Below, one piece after another: positions 35,600 through 45,901 of a stretch of 64,000 bases of DNA. Origin of the DNA: Streptomyces sp. Root1304 (GTDB lineage: Bacteria; Actinomycetota; Actinomycetes; Streptomycetales; Streptomycetaceae). The stretch covers positions 201,948 through 265,947 of the forward strand of contig NZ_LMEP01000012.1 in assembly GCF_001426405.1 (NCBI RefSeq), read 5' to 3'. The notes beneath the pieces are model-generated. The model was not told where the DNA came from and ran no database searches. It was given only the letters and a program-made list of their open reading frames with translations. Positions within the stretch are counted from its first letter, which is position 1, and each line of letters opens with the position of its first letter. The position numbers and the translations under genes were made by a program.

Positions 35600-37465
35600 T
35601 CAGGCGAAGCGGGCTATCGGGTTCGTCAGGTCGCCGACCAGCTGGAGGGCCGCCGACGGGTCCGCCAGGTCGACCATCTGCTTGTTGTTGCGGAGCTGGA
35701 GGCGGTTCAGGGCCGACAGGGCGAAGGTCTCCGCGAACATGTCGTACTGGGCGAACCGGTCCGCCAGTTCAGGCTTCGACCGCTCGTAACCGCGGACGCA
35801 CTCCGCGACCGTGCGCCAGAACTCGTCCTCGTGCAGCACGCCCTCCGTCGCCAGCGTCGCCGCCAGGAAGCGGAAGAAGCAGTCGAAGACGTCCGTGAAG
35901 ACCGACAGGAGCTTCATGTCCTCCGGGACGTCGGCGCGCACCCGCTCCACCGCCGGCGGCAGGACCGCCGACGGGTCCATGACGACGATCTCCTCCGCGA
36001 TGTCCTTGAAGACCGCCCGCACCACCGACCCGCGCTCGTCCAGGACCAGGATCACGTTCTCGCCGTGCGGCATGAACGCCAGGTCGTACGCGTAGAAGCT
36101 GTGCAGCACCGGGAGCAGGTACGCGTCCAGGTAGCGCCGGAGCCACACCGTCGGCGCCTCGCCGGACTCCTTGATCAGCGCCCCCGCGAACGACGCGCCC
36201 GCGTGGTCCACATGGAGCAGGGAGGCCATCGTCGCCAGCCGCTCGCCCTCGGCGAGGGTCGGCACCGGCGACTCGCGCCAGAGCGCCGCCAGCATCTTGC
36301 GGTACGGCGAGTAGCGGTCGGTCGCCGCCTCGTACTCCAGGTGCCGGTAGCCCACCGCCGCCCGCTCCCGGATGATCGAGAACCGGGCCGCCGCGAACAC
36401 CCCGTCGGAGGCGATCAGACCGGCCAGCCAGTCGTTGATCGCCGGCGTCGCCTCCATGTACGCGGCCGAAAGCCCCCGCATGAAGCCCATGTTGAGCACC
36501 GAGAGGGCCGTCTTCACATAGTGCTTCGCCGGGTCCGAGGTGTTGAAGAACGTACGGATCGACTGCTGCGCCAGATACGTGTCCTCGCCCTCGCCCAGGT
36601 ACACCAGGCGCTCCCGCGCCACCTCCGCCGCGAAGGTCACGGACAGCTTGTTCCACCACTGCCAGGGGTGGCAGGGCATCAGGAGGTACTCCGCCGGGTC
36701 CAGGCCCCGCGCGGCCAGCGTCGCCGCGAAGCCGTCCACCGCCGCGTCGCCCAGCTCCGCGCGGACGAAGGAGTCGTACTCGATGTCCGCGCCCGCCGTG
36801 AACGTCGCCCGGTCCCGCCGCGCCGCCAGCCAGATCAGCCGGATCCCGCTCGCCGCCTCGGGGGCGTACGCGCGGAACTCGTCCACGCCGAAGCCGAGCC
36901 GGCCGTTGTTGGCGACGAAGCAGGGGTGCCCCTCCGTCATCCCCGTCTCGATCGCCTGGAAGCCGGCGCGGGCCAGCTCGGCGGAGGTCACGGGCGGCTT
37001 CGTCGACTTGTAGGCCGTACCGGCGAGGGTGGAGGAGATCTCCTCCAGGTACACCGGGAGGACCTCGTCGCCCAGCCCGAGCGAACCCCGGAGTTCGATG
37101 ATGAACTCCAGTGCGTCGAGCGGGAGTTGCTCGTCACCGCGATGGCGGCTGATCGAGTCCGGATAGACCTGCCAGTGGTCGAGTGCGAACCGGTCCGCCG
37201 TGAAGCGGTACTCGGTCGCGCCGTCGTCACTGAGCACCCCGTACCGGCTCTCGCCCAGCTCCCTCGGGTGCAGCAGCCGCTCGTGGGCGAACTCGGCGAG
37301 GCCCTTGCGGATGAGGGCGCGGTTGGCGTCGGCCCAGCGCGCGGGGGTGAGGTGCGCGACGGGGTTCGCGGCCCCGGCCGCCGGTGCGGAGGAGGCCGGT
37401 GCGGTGCGGGCCGGTGCGGAGGACGTCGCGGCCTCGGCCGCCGTGCCCGGAGTGCTCGTGCTCAC
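35600..37465 (-). CDS. desD: Desferrioxamine synthetase DesD (IucA/IucC family)
   Basis: A 621-residue NIS siderophore synthetase that condenses and cyclises N-hydroxy-N-succinyl(acetyl)cadaverine units into desferrioxamines using ATP. The IucA/C core (about 130-380) has HPCFVANNGRLGFG and LLMPCHPWQWWN, and the FhuF-like C-terminal region has YDLAFMPHGENVILVLD. An Ala/Pro/Ser-rich N-terminal extension of about 35 residues precedes it. The GTG start overlaps the desC stop. It is the last gene of desABCD. Confidence 0.97.
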   Translation of the reverse strand: MSTSTPGTAAEAATSSAPARTAPASSAPAAGAANPVAHLTPARWADANRALIRKGLAEFAHERLLHPRELGESRYGVLSDDGATEYRFTADRFALDHWQVYPDSISRHRGDEQLPLDALEFIIELRGSLGLGDEVLPVYLEEISSTLAGTAYKSTKPPVTSAELARAGFQAIETGMTEGHPCFVANNGRLGFGVDEFRAYAPEAASGIRLIWLAARRDRATFTAGADIEYDSFVRAELGDAAVDGFAATLAARGLDPAEYLLMPCHPWQWWNKLSVTFAAEVARERLVYLGEGEDTYLAQQSIRTFFNTSDPAKHYVKTALSVLNMGFMRGLSAAYMEATPAINDWLAGLIASDGVFAAARFSIIRERAAVGYRHLEYEAATDRYSPYRKMLAALWRESPVPTLAEGERLATMASLLHVDHAGASFAGALIKESGEAPTVWLRRYLDAYLLPVLHSFYAYDLAFMPHGENVILVLDERGSVVRAVFKDIAEEIVVMDPSAVLPPAVERVRADVPEDMKLLSVFTDVFDCFFRFLAATLATEGVLHEDEFWRTVAECVRGYERSKPELADRFAQYDMFAETFALSALNRLQLRNNKQMVDLADPSAALQLVGDLTNPIARFA

Positions 37466-37992
37466 GCCGTCGCCCCCACTGCCGTCTCGAACTGCGCCCG
37501 CGTGCAGAAGCTCAGCAGCGCCTTCTTCTCCGGCTTCTGGATCTCCCGCTCCGGTACGAAGCCCACGGCCTCGTTCAGCGCGTGCACCGCCTTGTTGCCC
37601 ACGTCGGGCTCGACGACCACCCGCGCGGTCGCCGGGTCCGCGAACAGCTCCGTCATCACGGCCGTGATCACCATCCGGGTGAAGCCGTGCACGGGCGTGT
37701 CCGTGGGGGCGACGAGGAAGTGCATGCCGACGTCGCCCGGCCGCGGCTCGTACAGCCCGACCAGCTCCAGCCGCGCCGGGTCGTAGCGCTCCATCAGGAA
37801 GGCCGGCTCGCCGTCGACGAGACCGACGAAGGCCTCGTGGTGCGGGTGGGCGGCGATGGCCGCGTACTCGCGCTCGACGTCCTGGAGCGTCGCGCCCTGC
37901 ATCATCCAGAAGGCGGCTTTCGGGTGGGTGACCCAGGGGTGGATCAGCCCGGCGTCCTTCGACGGGTCGAAGGGACGTATCGATACGGTCAT
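37462..37992 (-). CDS. desC: DesC, N-acyltransferase of desferrioxamine synthesis
   Basis: A 176-residue GNAT-fold acyltransferase (IucB-like) that acylates N-hydroxycadaverine with succinyl-CoA or acetyl-CoA. Typical segments are [14 protein letters not shown] near the N-terminus and [21 protein letters not shown] near the C-terminus. ATG 37992 overlaps the desB stop (ATGA), and its own stop overlaps the desD start, so translation is coupled. Confidence 0.96.
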   Translation of the reverse strand: MTVSIRPFDPSKDAGLIHPWVTHPKAAFWMMQGATLQDVEREYAAIAAHPHHEAFVGLVDGEPAFLMERYDPARLELVGLYEPRPGDVGMHFLVAPTDTPVHGFTRMVITAVMTELFADPATARVVVEPDVGNKAVHALNEAVGFVPEREIQKPEKKALLSFCTRAQFETAVGATA

Positions 37993-39272
37993 GCCGCGAA
38001 CTCCTGGAAGGCGATGGTCTTCTCGACGGGGTAGTACTCGCGGCCCAGCATCGCGCCGATGATGTACGCGTTGCGGTACGCCCCCATGCCGAGGTCGGGC
38101 GAGGTGATCGAGTGCGTGTGCACCCCGGCGTTCTGCAGGAAGACCCCGCTGCCGGTCGTGTCGATCGCGTAGTTGCGGGCCACGTCGAAGCGGCCCTGTC
38201 CGTCCCAGGTGAGGCGGTCGCGGACCGGCTCCAGGAACGCGGGGACGGCGTACTTGTACCCGGTGGCGAGGATCAGGCCCTCGGTCTCCAGGGTGAAGTC
38301 CTTCTCCTGCTCCTCCTGGCGGAAGCCGAGGGCGTACGTCCCCGCCGTGGCATCGTACGCGGCCGTGTGCAGCGCCGAGTTGGTGAGCAGCCGGGTGGGG
38401 ACCGGGCCGGCCAGGTTCTTCTGGTAGAGCAGGTCGAAGATCGCGTCGATCAGCTCGCCGTCGATGCCCTTGAAGAGACCCTTCTGCTCCGTCTCCAGGC
38501 GGTAGCGGGTCCGCTCGGGAAGCGCGTGGAAGTAGTCCACGTACTCCGGGGAGGTCATCTCCAGGGTGAGCTTGGTGTATTCGAGGGGGAAGAAGCGCGG
38601 GGAGCGGGTGACCCAGTTCAGCCGGTAGCCGTGGGCGTCGATCTCGCTCAGGAGGTCGTAGTAGATCTCTGCGGCGCTCTGGCCGCTGCCGACCAGGGTG
38701 ATCGACTTCTTCTTCTGCAGCTCCGCCTTGTTCGGGAGGTAGCGCGAGTTGTGGATCAGGTCGCCGCTGAGGTCGCGGCAGGTCTCGGGGACGTACGCGG
38801 GGGTGCCGGTGCCGAGGACCAGACGGCGGGAGCGGAACGTTTCGCCGGACTCGGTGGAGATGGCGTACACCTCCTCGGCCTCGTCGTAGGTCACGGTCGT
38901 CACCGTCGTCGAGAAGCGGACCGAGGAGAGTTTCCCGGCGGCCCAGCGGCAGTAGTCGTTGTACTCGGTCCGCAGCGGGTAGAAGTTCTCGCGGATGTAG
39001 AACGAGTACAGTCGGCCCTTCTCCTTCAGGTAGTTGAGGAAGGAGTACGGCGAGGTCGGGTCGGCCATCGTGACCAGGTCCGACATGAACGGGGTCTGGA
39101 GGTGGGCGCCTTCGAGGAACATCCCCGAGTGCCACTCGAAGTCCGGCTTCGACTCCAGGAAGAGGCCGTTCAGCTCGTCGACCGGCTCGGTCAGGCAGGC
39201 GAGTCCGAGGTTGAACGGACCGAGCCCGATGCCGATGAAATCGAGGGTCTGAGCCGTCTCAGGCGTGGACAA
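37989..39272 (-). CDS. desB: DesB, cadaverine N-monooxygenase
   Basis: A 427-residue FAD/NADPH-dependent N-hydroxylase of the lysine/ornithine N-monooxygenase family. The FAD motif is [12 protein letters not shown] (about 14-25), the NADPH motif [13 protein letters not shown] (about 195-207) and the late LATGYKY segment. The start is TTG 39272 with GGGAGAG 5 nt upstream. The start lies 14 nt inside the desA 3' end. Confidence 0.96.
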   Translation of the reverse strand: MSTPETAQTLDFIGIGLGPFNLGLACLTEPVDELNGLFLESKPDFEWHSGMFLEGAHLQTPFMSDLVTMADPTSPYSFLNYLKEKGRLYSFYIRENFYPLRTEYNDYCRWAAGKLSSVRFSTTVTTVTYDEAEEVYAISTESGETFRSRRLVLGTGTPAYVPETCRDLSGDLIHNSRYLPNKAELQKKKSITLVGSGQSAAEIYYDLLSEIDAHGYRLNWVTRSPRFFPLEYTKLTLEMTSPEYVDYFHALPERTRYRLETEQKGLFKGIDGELIDAIFDLLYQKNLAGPVPTRLLTNSALHTAAYDATAGTYALGFRQEEQEKDFTLETEGLILATGYKYAVPAFLEPVRDRLTWDGQGRFDVARNYAIDTTGSGVFLQNAGVHTHSITSPDLGMGAYRNAYIIGAMLGREYYPVEKTIAFQEFAA

Positions 39273-40731
39273 GGTTCTCTCCCAGGTACTGCTCGGCGTG
39301 GCCGGCTATCAGATCGAGGACGGCGGCGATGTCGGCCGCGGTGGTCTCGGGGTTGAGCAGGGTGAACTTGAGGTACTGGCGGCCGTCGACCTTCGTGCCG
39401 GCGACGACGGCCTCGCCGGAGGCGAAGAGGGCCTTGCGGGCGTGGAGGTTGGCCCGGTCGATCTCCTCGGGGGAGACGACGGCCTCCGGGACGTACCGGT
39501 AGACGAGGGTGGAGAGCTGCGGCTCGACGACCACGTCGTAGCGCGGGTCGGCGGCGAGCAGCGCGAAGCCCTCGGCGGCCAGGTCGCAGACCTCGTCGAA
39601 GAGCTGCCCGACGCCGTCGGCGCCCATCACGCGCAGCGTCATCCAGAGCTTGAGCGCGTCGAAGCGGCGGGTGGTCTGGAGGGACTTGTCCACCTGGTTG
39701 GGGATCTTCTCGGCGACCGTCCGGCGCGGGTTGAGATAGTCCGCGTGGTACGTCGCGTGCCGCAGCGTGGCGCCGTCGCGGACCAGCAGGGCGGAGGAAC
39801 TGACCGGCTGGAAGAAGGACTTGTGGAAGTCGACGGTGACCGAGTCGGCCCGCTCGATGCCGTCCAGGAGGTGGCGGCGGGTCGGCGAGGCCAGCAGCCC
39901 GCAGCCGTAGGCGGCGTCCACGTGCATCCAGGCGCCGTACTCCTCGGCCAGTGCGGCGATCTCGGGCAGCGGGTCGATCGAGCCGAAGTCGGTGGTGCCG
40001 GCGGTGGCGACGATCGCCATCGGGATCAGGCCCTCGGCGCGGCAGGCCTCCAGTTCGGCGGCGAGGACGACGGACTGCATCCGCTTGTTCCGGTCGACCG
40101 GGATGGAGAGGACGGCGTCCGGGCCGAGACCGAGGAGGGTGGCCGACTTCTGGACGCTGAAGTGGCTGCACTCGGAGGCGAAGACGCGGAGTGCGGACAG
40201 GTCGGCGGGGCGGGTGGGGCCGTTGCGGCCGGCCCGGCGCGCCGTCGCCTCCTCGCGGGCCAGGAGCAGCGCCTGCAGGTTGGACTGGGTGCCGCCGCTG
40301 GTGAACACCCCGTCGGCGAGCGGGCCGAGGCCGACGCGGCCGGTGGTCCAGTCGACGAGCCTGCGCTCGATGAGAGTGCCGCCCGCGCTCTGGTCCCAGG
40401 TGTCCAGCGAGGAGTTGACCGCCGAGAGGACGGCCTCGCCGAGGACGGCGGGGATGACCACGGGGCAGTTGAGGTGGCCGAGGTAGCGGGGGTGGTGGAA
40501 GTAGACGGCGTCGCGGAGGTAGACGCTCTCCAGCTCGTCGAGGGCGGCGGAGGCGTCGCCGAGCGGCCGGTCGAGGTCGACGGCGTCGACGACGGGCGCG
40601 AGCTCGGCGGGGGTCACCCCGGTGAACGGGCCGCGCGTCGCGGCGAGTTTCCTCGCCACCCGCTCCACTCCTTCGGTGACGGAGCGCCGGTAGCTCTCCG
40701 CCGTCGTGTCGTTGAGCAGGTGGCAACGCAT
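39259..40731 (-). CDS. desA: DesA, lysine decarboxylase (PLP-dependent)
   Basis: A 490-residue pyridoxal-phosphate decarboxylase of the group II type that makes cadaverine, the first step of desferrioxamine synthesis. The PLP lysine is in [10 protein letters not shown], preceded by the HVDAAYG strand. ATG 40731 is the start. An iron box lies about 40 bp upstream, so the operon should be repressed by the DtxR/DmdR-type regulator when iron is sufficient. Confidence 0.97.
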   Translation of the reverse strand: MRCHLLNDTTAESYRRSVTEGVERVARKLAATRGPFTGVTPAELAPVVDAVDLDRPLGDASAALDELESVYLRDAVYFHHPRYLGHLNCPVVIPAVLGEAVLSAVNSSLDTWDQSAGGTLIERRLVDWTTGRVGLGPLADGVFTSGGTQSNLQALLLAREEATARRAGRNGPTRPADLSALRVFASECSHFSVQKSATLLGLGPDAVLSIPVDRNKRMQSVVLAAELEACRAEGLIPMAIVATAGTTDFGSIDPLPEIAALAEEYGAWMHVDAAYGCGLLASPTRRHLLDGIERADSVTVDFHKSFFQPVSSSALLVRDGATLRHATYHADYLNPRRTVAEKIPNQVDKSLQTTRRFDALKLWMTLRVMGADGVGQLFDEVCDLAAEGFALLAADPRYDVVVEPQLSTLVYRYVPEAVVSPEEIDRANLHARKALFASGEAVVAGTKVDGRQYLKFTLLNPETTAADIAAVLDLIAGHAEQYLGENLVHA

Positions 40732-40771
40732 GTGTGGGGGCCCTTCCGGGAGCGGACTCGGTCGGTTTCAG

Positions 40772-40790
40772 TAAGGTTAGCCTAACCTAA
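40772..40790 (-). promoter_or_regulatory. Iron box of the desABCD operon
   Basis: On the minus strand the site reads TTAGGTTAGGCTAACCTTA, one mismatch from the palindromic iron box TTAGGTTAGGCTAACCTAA bound by DmdR/DtxR regulators in Streptomyces. Confidence 0.93.
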
Positions 40791-40802
40791 CTTCCACGCA
40801 CA

Positions 40803-40836
40803 ACGGCCCCTCGGCCCTGGAGGGCTGAGGGGCCGT
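40803..40836. terminator. Terminator between desF and desA
   Basis: A 10-bp perfect outer stem ACGGCCCCTC/GAGGGGCCGT with a further inner stem lies 3' of desF. It indicates that desF and desABCD are separate transcripts. Confidence 0.83.
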
Positions 40837-40864
40837 CGGCCCTGTGGGGGTGAGGGGGGCGGGG

Positions 40865-41758
40865 CTACGCCGCGTCCTGCGTCGCCTTGTCCTGCGCCTT
40901 GTCCTGCGCCTCGTCCTGTGTCGTCTCGTCCGGGACCTCGCGCAGCGCGTCCTCGGACAGCCCCTTGCGCCAGTAGCCGACGAAGGTCACCCGGCGCCGG
41001 TCGAGCGCGCGCTCCCGCACGAAGTGCCTGCGGAGCGCCTTCACCGCACCCGACTCGCCGGCGATCCAGACGTACGGGTCCTCCCCGGGAAGCTCCGTCC
41101 CGCGCACCGCGTCCACGGCGGACGGCGCCCCCTCCTCCCGTACGAGCCAGGTGACGGTCGCGTCGGCGCGGGTCGACAGCTCCATGCGGTCGCCGGAGTA
41201 CGGCACTTCGAGGAAGACCCGGGCCCGGGTGTCGGCCGGCAGCCACTCCAGGATCGCCGAGGCGGCCGGGAGTGCCGTCTCGTCCGCCCAGATGACGACG
41301 GAGTCGGCGTCCTCGGGCAGCCGGAAGCGGACGCCGGTGTTCTCGGCGACGGCCGGGCCCAGCACGACCACCCGGTCGCCGGGCGCGGCGCGGCCGGCCC
41401 AGCGGCAGGCGGGGCCGCCGTCCTCGTGGACCGCGAAGTCGATGTCCACCTCGTGCACCGGCTCGGTGCGCTGCTCGCGGACGGTGTACGAGCGCATCAC
41501 GGCGCGCTCGTCGTCGGGCATCGCGCGCCAGGCGCCGAGGATCGCGTACATGTCCGGTTCGTCCAGCGGCGGCAGGACGGGGGCCGGCTGGCCGGGGTGC
41601 GGCAGGAAGAGCGAGAGCGACTGGTCACGGCCGCCGGCGGCGAAGTTCTTCAGCGCGTCCCCGGTGAAGGTGACCCGGACCAGGGACGGGCCGAGCCGCC
41701 GGGTCCGGTCGACCTGGAGGGGGAAGAACTGGAAGGGAGCGGTCTCGGCTTGCGTCAT
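40865..41758 (-). CDS. desF: DesF, siderophore-interacting protein (ViuB/SIP family)
   Basis: A 297-residue flavin-dependent ferric-siderophore reductase-like protein. The FAD-binding barrel has RSYTVREQ, and the NAD(P)-binding half has VVIWADETALPAASAILEWLP and YVWIAGESGAVKALRR. The C-terminal tail holds a short QDKA-type tandem repeat from a 12-bp DNA repeat (around 40881-40920). ATG 41758 lacks a Shine-Dalgarno and lies 6 nt from an iron box. It should release iron from desferrioxamines in the cytoplasm. The partner lipoprotein gene desE is not adjacent. Confidence 0.93.
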   Translation of the reverse strand: MTQAETAPFQFFPLQVDRTRRLGPSLVRVTFTGDALKNFAAGGRDQSLSLFLPHPGQPAPVLPPLDEPDMYAILGAWRAMPDDERAVMRSYTVREQRTEPVHEVDIDFAVHEDGGPACRWAGRAAPGDRVVVLGPAVAENTGVRFRLPEDADSVVIWADETALPAASAILEWLPADTRARVFLEVPYSGDRMELSTRADATVTWLVREEGAPSAVDAVRGTELPGEDPYVWIAGESGAVKALRRHFVRERALDRRRVTFVGYWRKGLSEDALREVPDETTQDEAQDKAQDKATQDAA

Positions 41759-41764
41759 GAGAAT

Positions 41765-41783
41765 GTAGGTTAGCCTAACCTCA
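41765..41783 (-). promoter_or_regulatory. Iron box of desF
   Basis: On the minus strand TGAGGTTAGGCTAACCTAC matches the 19-bp iron box with two end mismatches. It lies immediately upstream of the desF start. Confidence 0.9.
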
Positions 41784-41807
41784 TTAATCCCCAAAGGGGT
41801 ACGGGGA

Positions 41808-41837
41808 AGCCCGCCGCCCCGAGGGGACGACGGGCTC
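41808..41837 (-). terminator. Probable terminator of the acyl-CoA dehydrogenase operon
   Basis: On the minus strand GCCCGTCGTCCCC pairs with GGGGCGGCGGGC through G-U pairs and one or two mismatches, about 20 bp after the operon's last stop. Confidence 0.6.
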
Positions 41838-41857
41838 GCCGCGGGAAGCGGACCGGA

Positions 41858-43018
41858 TCAGGCCGGCAGGCCCAACTCCCGTGCGATCAGCATCCGCTGG
41901 ACCTCGCTGGTGCCCTCGCCGATCTCCAGGATCTTCGAGTCGCGCCACATCCGGGCCACCGGGTACTCGTTCATGAAGCCGTAGCCGCCGTGGATCTGGG
42001 TCGCCTCACGGGCGTTGTCCACCGCCACCGTCGAGGAGTACAGCTTCGCGATGGCCGCCTCCTTCTTGAACGGCTCGCCGAGGACCAGCCGCGACGCCGC
42101 GTCCCGCCAGCCGATCCGCGCCATGTGCGCCTTCGTCTCCATGTCGGCGATCTTGAACTGGATGGCCTGGTTGTCCGCGATCGGGCGGCCGAAGGCGTGC
42201 CGCTCGTGCGCGTACTTCACCGACTCGTCGACACAGCCCTGCGCGAGACCCGTCGCGAGCGCGGCGATGGCGACCCGGCCCTCGTCGAGGATGCGCAGGA
42301 ACTGCGCGTACCCGCGGCCCTCCTCGCCGAGCAGGTTCTCCACCGGGACGCGGACGTCGACGAACGACAGCTCACGGGTGTCCGAGGCGTTCCAGCCGAC
42401 CTTCGAGTACGGGGCGGCGACCGTGAAGCCCGGGGTGCCGGAGGGCACGATGATCGAGGAGATCAGCGGGCGCCCGTCGGGCTTGCGGCCGGTGACCGCC
42501 GTGACCGTCACCAGCTCGGTGATGTCCGTACCGGAGTTGGTGATGAAGCACTTCGAGCCGTTGATCACCCAGTGGTCGCCGTCACGGACGGCGGTGGTGC
42601 GGGTGCCGCCCGCGTCGCTGCCGGCCCCCGGCTCGGTCAGCCCGAACGCGCCGAGCGCCTCTCCGCTGCACAGCTTCGGCAGCCACGCGCGCTTCTGCTC
42701 CTCGGTGCCGAAGCGGAACACCGGCATCGCGCCCAGCGAGACGCCGGCCTCCAGGGTGATCGCGACGGAGGAGTCGACCCGGGCCAGCTCCTCCAGGGCG
42801 ATCCCGAGCGCCAGGTAGTCGCCGCCCATGCCGCCGTACTCCTCGGGGAACGGCAGCCCGAACAGGCCCATGCGGCCCATCTCGCGGACGATCTCGTACG
42901 GGAACTCGTGCCGCTCGTAGAGGTCGCCGATCTTCGGCGCCACCACGTCGTGCGCGAACGCCTCGACGGTACGGCGGAGTTCCTCGTGCTCTGCGGAGAG
43001 CCGGTGGTCGAGGGACAT
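41858..43018 (-). CDS. acdH: Acyl-CoA dehydrogenase (isovaleryl-CoA type context)
   Basis: A 386-residue FAD flavoenzyme. Signatures are GLTEPGAGSDAGG, the substrate-binding central domain, RHAFGRPIADNQ and the C-terminal QIHGGYGFMNEYPVARMWRDSKILEIGEGTSE-type region (split here at the family's usual break). The length is normal. It is the last gene of an operon with HMG-CoA lyase and a biotin-dependent carboxylase, so isovaleryl-CoA is the likely substrate; a broader branched acyl-CoA range, as described for Streptomyces AcdH, is possible. Confidence 0.93.
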   Translation of the reverse strand: MSLDHRLSAEHEELRRTVEAFAHDVVAPKIGDLYERHEFPYEIVREMGRMGLFGLPFPEEYGGMGGDYLALGIALEELARVDSSVAITLEAGVSLGAMPVFRFGTEEQKRAWLPKLCSGEALGAFGLTEPGAGSDAGGTRTTAVRDGDHWVINGSKCFITNSGTDITELVTVTAVTGRKPDGRPLISSIIVPSGTPGFTVAAPYSKVGWNASDTRELSFVDVRVPVENLLGEEGRGYAQFLRILDEGRVAIAALATGLAQGCVDESVKYAHERHAFGRPIADNQAIQFKIADMETKAHMARIGWRDAASRLVLGEPFKKEAAIAKLYSSTVAVDNAREATQIHGGYGFMNEYPVARMWRDSKILEIGEGTSEVQRMLIARELGLPA

Positions 43019-43026
43019 GGTGTTCG

Positions 43027-43956
43027 TCACTCCTTGTGGGAGAGGGCGCGGACGGTACGGGAAGGGCTGGGGCGGCCCAGCTGTTCGGCCATCCACACGC
43101 TCGTGGCGGTGAGGGCGGCCAGGTCGACCCCGGTCTCGATGCCGAGACCGTCGAGCATCCACACGAGGTCCTCGGTGGCGAGATTGCCGGTCGCGCTCTT
43201 CGCGTACGGGCAGCCGCCGAGGCCTCCGGCGGAGGCGTCGACCGTCGTCACCCCGTGGCGCAGCGCGGCCAGGGTGTTGGACAGGGCCTGCCCGTAGGTG
43301 TCGTGGAAGTGCACGGCGATACGGGAGGTGGGGACACCGGCCTCGTTCAGACCCGTGAGCAGGGCCCGGACATGACCGGGGGTGGCGACGCCGATGGTGT
43401 CGCCGAGGCTCAGCTCGTCGCAGCCCATGTCGGCGAGGGCCTTGGTGACGCGGACGACCTGCTCGACCGGCACGGCCCCCTCCCAGGGGTCGCCGAAGCA
43501 CATCGACAGGTAGCCGCGGACCGTGAGCCCCGCCTCTATGGCGCGGGTGACCGTCGGCGCGAACATCGCGAGCGCCTCGTCGACGGTCCGGTTCAGGTTG
43601 GCCTTCGCGAAGGACTCGGTCGCCGAGGCGAACACGGCGACCTCACGGGCGCCCAGCGCGAGGGCGCGGTCGAGACCGCGCTCGTTCGGCACCAGCACCG
43701 GCAGCCGGACGGGGAGGTCGCGGACGCGCGGGAACAGCTCCTCCGCGTCCGCCAGCTGGGGCACCCACTTCGGGTGCACGAAGCTGGTCGCCTCGATCGT
43801 GGAGAGCCCGGCGGCGGCCAGCCGCCGCACGAACTCCGCCTTCACATCGGTCGGGACGGCCGTCTTCTCGTTCTGCAGCCCGTCCCGGGCGCCGACCTCG
43901 TGGATCCGGACCCGGGCGGGGAGCGCGGGGTCGGGGACGGTCATGGGCAGGGTCAT
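43027..43956 (-). CDS. Hydroxymethylglutaryl-CoA lyase
   Basis: A 309-residue TIM-barrel lyase that cleaves HMG-CoA into acetoacetate and acetyl-CoA, the last step of leucine breakdown. [16 protein letters not shown], the [12 protein letters not shown] metal histidines and [14 protein letters not shown] with the catalytic Cys are all present. The start overlaps the stop of the carboxylase alpha gene by 4 nt, and it ends 8 bp before acdH. Confidence 0.95.
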   Translation of the reverse strand: MTLPMTVPDPALPARVRIHEVGARDGLQNEKTAVPTDVKAEFVRRLAAAGLSTIEATSFVHPKWVPQLADAEELFPRVRDLPVRLPVLVPNERGLDRALALGAREVAVFASATESFAKANLNRTVDEALAMFAPTVTRAIEAGLTVRGYLSMCFGDPWEGAVPVEQVVRVTKALADMGCDELSLGDTIGVATPGHVRALLTGLNEAGVPTSRIAVHFHDTYGQALSNTLAALRHGVTTVDASAGGLGGCPYAKSATGNLATEDLVWMLDGLGIETGVDLAALTATSVWMAEQLGRPSPSRTVRALSHKE

Positions 43957-45878
43957 TCCGCGGCCTCCTCGTGGGGGGTCACCACGGCCAGGACCTGGTC
44001 CATGGCGACGGTGGTGCCGGGCGTGACGTCCAGTTCGGTGACCGTGCCGGCGTGCGGGGCGGAGATGACGTGCTCCATCTTCATCGCCTCGACCACCAGC
44101 AGGCTCTGCCCGGCCTCGACCTCGTCCCCGACGGCCACCTTCACGACGGTCACCGTCCCGGGCATGGGCGCGGCGAGCGTGTCGGCACCGCCGTGCCGGG
44201 CACCGGAGAGGGCGGCGGCGACGGGGTCGTGATCCAGGACGTGCCAGGAGTCGCCGTCACGGCCCAGCCAGTCGCCGGCATGGCGGAAGGTGTGGGTGAC
44301 GCCGTCCAGGGTGACCGCCACCGCGGTGTCCGTGACCCGGGCGCCGGCCGGCGCCCCGACCGTGACGGGTTCGTGGCCCGGTACGCGGAACGGGAAGGCG
44401 AGCGGCTTCGCGGTGCCGCCGAGACGCCAGCCGCTCGGCACGTCGAACGGGTCCGTCCAGCCGTCCCGGACCCGGGGGGCCAGCCCCGCGAGCCGTACGG
44501 CCGCCGCCGCCGCGTACACCTCCTCCGGAACGCCCTCCGGGACCAGGCTCTCCGCGTCCCGCTCCACCAGCCCCGTGTCCAGCGCCCCCGACACGACGTC
44601 CGGGTGGGCCAGGAGACGGCGGAGGAAGCCCGCGTTCGTCGGGACGCCCAGGGTGACCGTGTCCGCCAGGGCCGCGCGGAGCCTGCGCAGGGCCGCCTCG
44701 CGGGTCGGGGCGTGGACGATGACCTTCGACAGCATCGGGTCGTAGAGCGACGAGACCTCCGTGCCCTCCGAGAGGCCCGAGTCCGTGCGGACCCCGGCGC
44801 CCGCCGGCTCGTCCAGCGCCAGGACCGTACCGCCCGAGGGCAGGAAACCGCGCGAGGGGTCCTCCGCGCAGATACGGGCCTCGATCGCCCAGCCGTCCAG
44901 CCGGACGTCCTCCTGCGCGAACGGCAGCGGCTCGCCCGACGCCACCCTCAGCTGCCACTCCACCAGGTCGACGCCGGTGATCAGCTCGGTCACCGGGTGC
45001 TCGACCTGGAGGCGGGTGTTCATCTCCATGAAGTAGTACGAGGACGGGTCGCCGCCCGGCACGATGAACTCGACCGTGCCCGCGCCGACATACCCGCAGG
45101 ACCGCGCCGCCTCGACCGCCGCCGCGCCCATCGACGCCCGGATCTCCGGGGTCAGCAGGACGCTCGGCGCCTCCTCGATGATCTTCTGGTGGCGCCGCTG
45201 GAGCGAGCACTCGCGCTCGCCCAGGTGGATCACGTTCCCGTGGGCGTCCGCGAGGACCTGGATCTCGATGTGCCGGGGCCGGTCGATCCACCGCTCCACC
45301 AGGAGGGTGTCGTCGCCGAAGGACGCGCGGGCCTCGCGCCGGGCCGCCGCGATCTCGTCCTCCAGGACCGACAGGTCCCGGACGAGCCGCATGCCCTTGC
45401 CGCCGCCGCCCGCGCTCGGCTTGAGCAGCACGGGCGCGCCCAGCTCGCGGGAGGCCTCCACGATGTCGGGGTCCGCGGCGCCGGGCACCACGGGCACGCC
45501 CGCCGCCTTCACCGTCTCCTTCGCCCGGATCTTGTCGCCCATCAGGGAGATCGCGGAGGCGGAGGGGCCGATGAAGACCAGGCCCGCGTCCGCGCAGGCC
45601 TGCGCGAAGCCGGCGTTCTCCGCGAGGAAGCCGTAGCCGGGGTGGACGGCCTGCGCGCCGGTCCGCCGGGCCGCGTCGAGCAGCGCCGGGACGGACAGGT
45701 ACGACTCGGAGGCCGGCGGCGGGCCGATCCGTACCGCCGTGTCCGCCTCCCGTACGTGCCGGGCGTCGGCGTCCGCGTCGCTGTACACGGCCACCGAGCG
45801 GACGCCCATCTCCCGCAGGGTGCGGATGACGCGGACGGCGATCTCGCCCCGGTTGGCCACGAGGACGGTGTCGAACAT
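43953..45878 (-). CDS. Biotin carboxylase/BCCP alpha subunit (methylcrotonyl-CoA type)
   Basis: A 641-residue acyl-CoA carboxylase alpha chain. The biotin carboxylase domain (about 1-445) begins [20 protein letters not shown] and has the ATP-grasp loop [11 protein letters not shown]. The C-terminal biotinyl domain carries EAMKMEH with the biotinylated Lys near residue 600. ATG 45878 is preferred over ATG 45887 because AGGAG then lies 9 nt upstream. Genomic context points to 3-methylcrotonyl-CoA; acetyl- or propionyl-CoA cannot be excluded. Confidence 0.94.
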   Translation of the reverse strand: MFDTVLVANRGEIAVRVIRTLREMGVRSVAVYSDADADARHVREADTAVRIGPPPASESYLSVPALLDAARRTGAQAVHPGYGFLAENAGFAQACADAGLVFIGPSASAISLMGDKIRAKETVKAAGVPVVPGAADPDIVEASRELGAPVLLKPSAGGGGKGMRLVRDLSVLEDEIAAARREARASFGDDTLLVERWIDRPRHIEIQVLADAHGNVIHLGERECSLQRRHQKIIEEAPSVLLTPEIRASMGAAAVEAARSCGYVGAGTVEFIVPGGDPSSYYFMEMNTRLQVEHPVTELITGVDLVEWQLRVASGEPLPFAQEDVRLDGWAIEARICAEDPSRGFLPSGGTVLALDEPAGAGVRTDSGLSEGTEVSSLYDPMLSKVIVHAPTREAALRRLRAALADTVTLGVPTNAGFLRRLLAHPDVVSGALDTGLVERDAESLVPEGVPEEVYAAAAAVRLAGLAPRVRDGWTDPFDVPSGWRLGGTAKPLAFPFRVPGHEPVTVGAPAGARVTDTAVAVTLDGVTHTFRHAGDWLGRDGDSWHVLDHDPVAAALSGARHGGADTLAAPMPGTVTVVKVAVGDEVEAGQSLLVVEAMKMEHVISAPHAGTVTELDVTPGTTVAMDQVLAVVTPHEEAAE

Positions 45879-45901
45879 GCTGTGCATCTCCTGGGGGCCC
45901 T

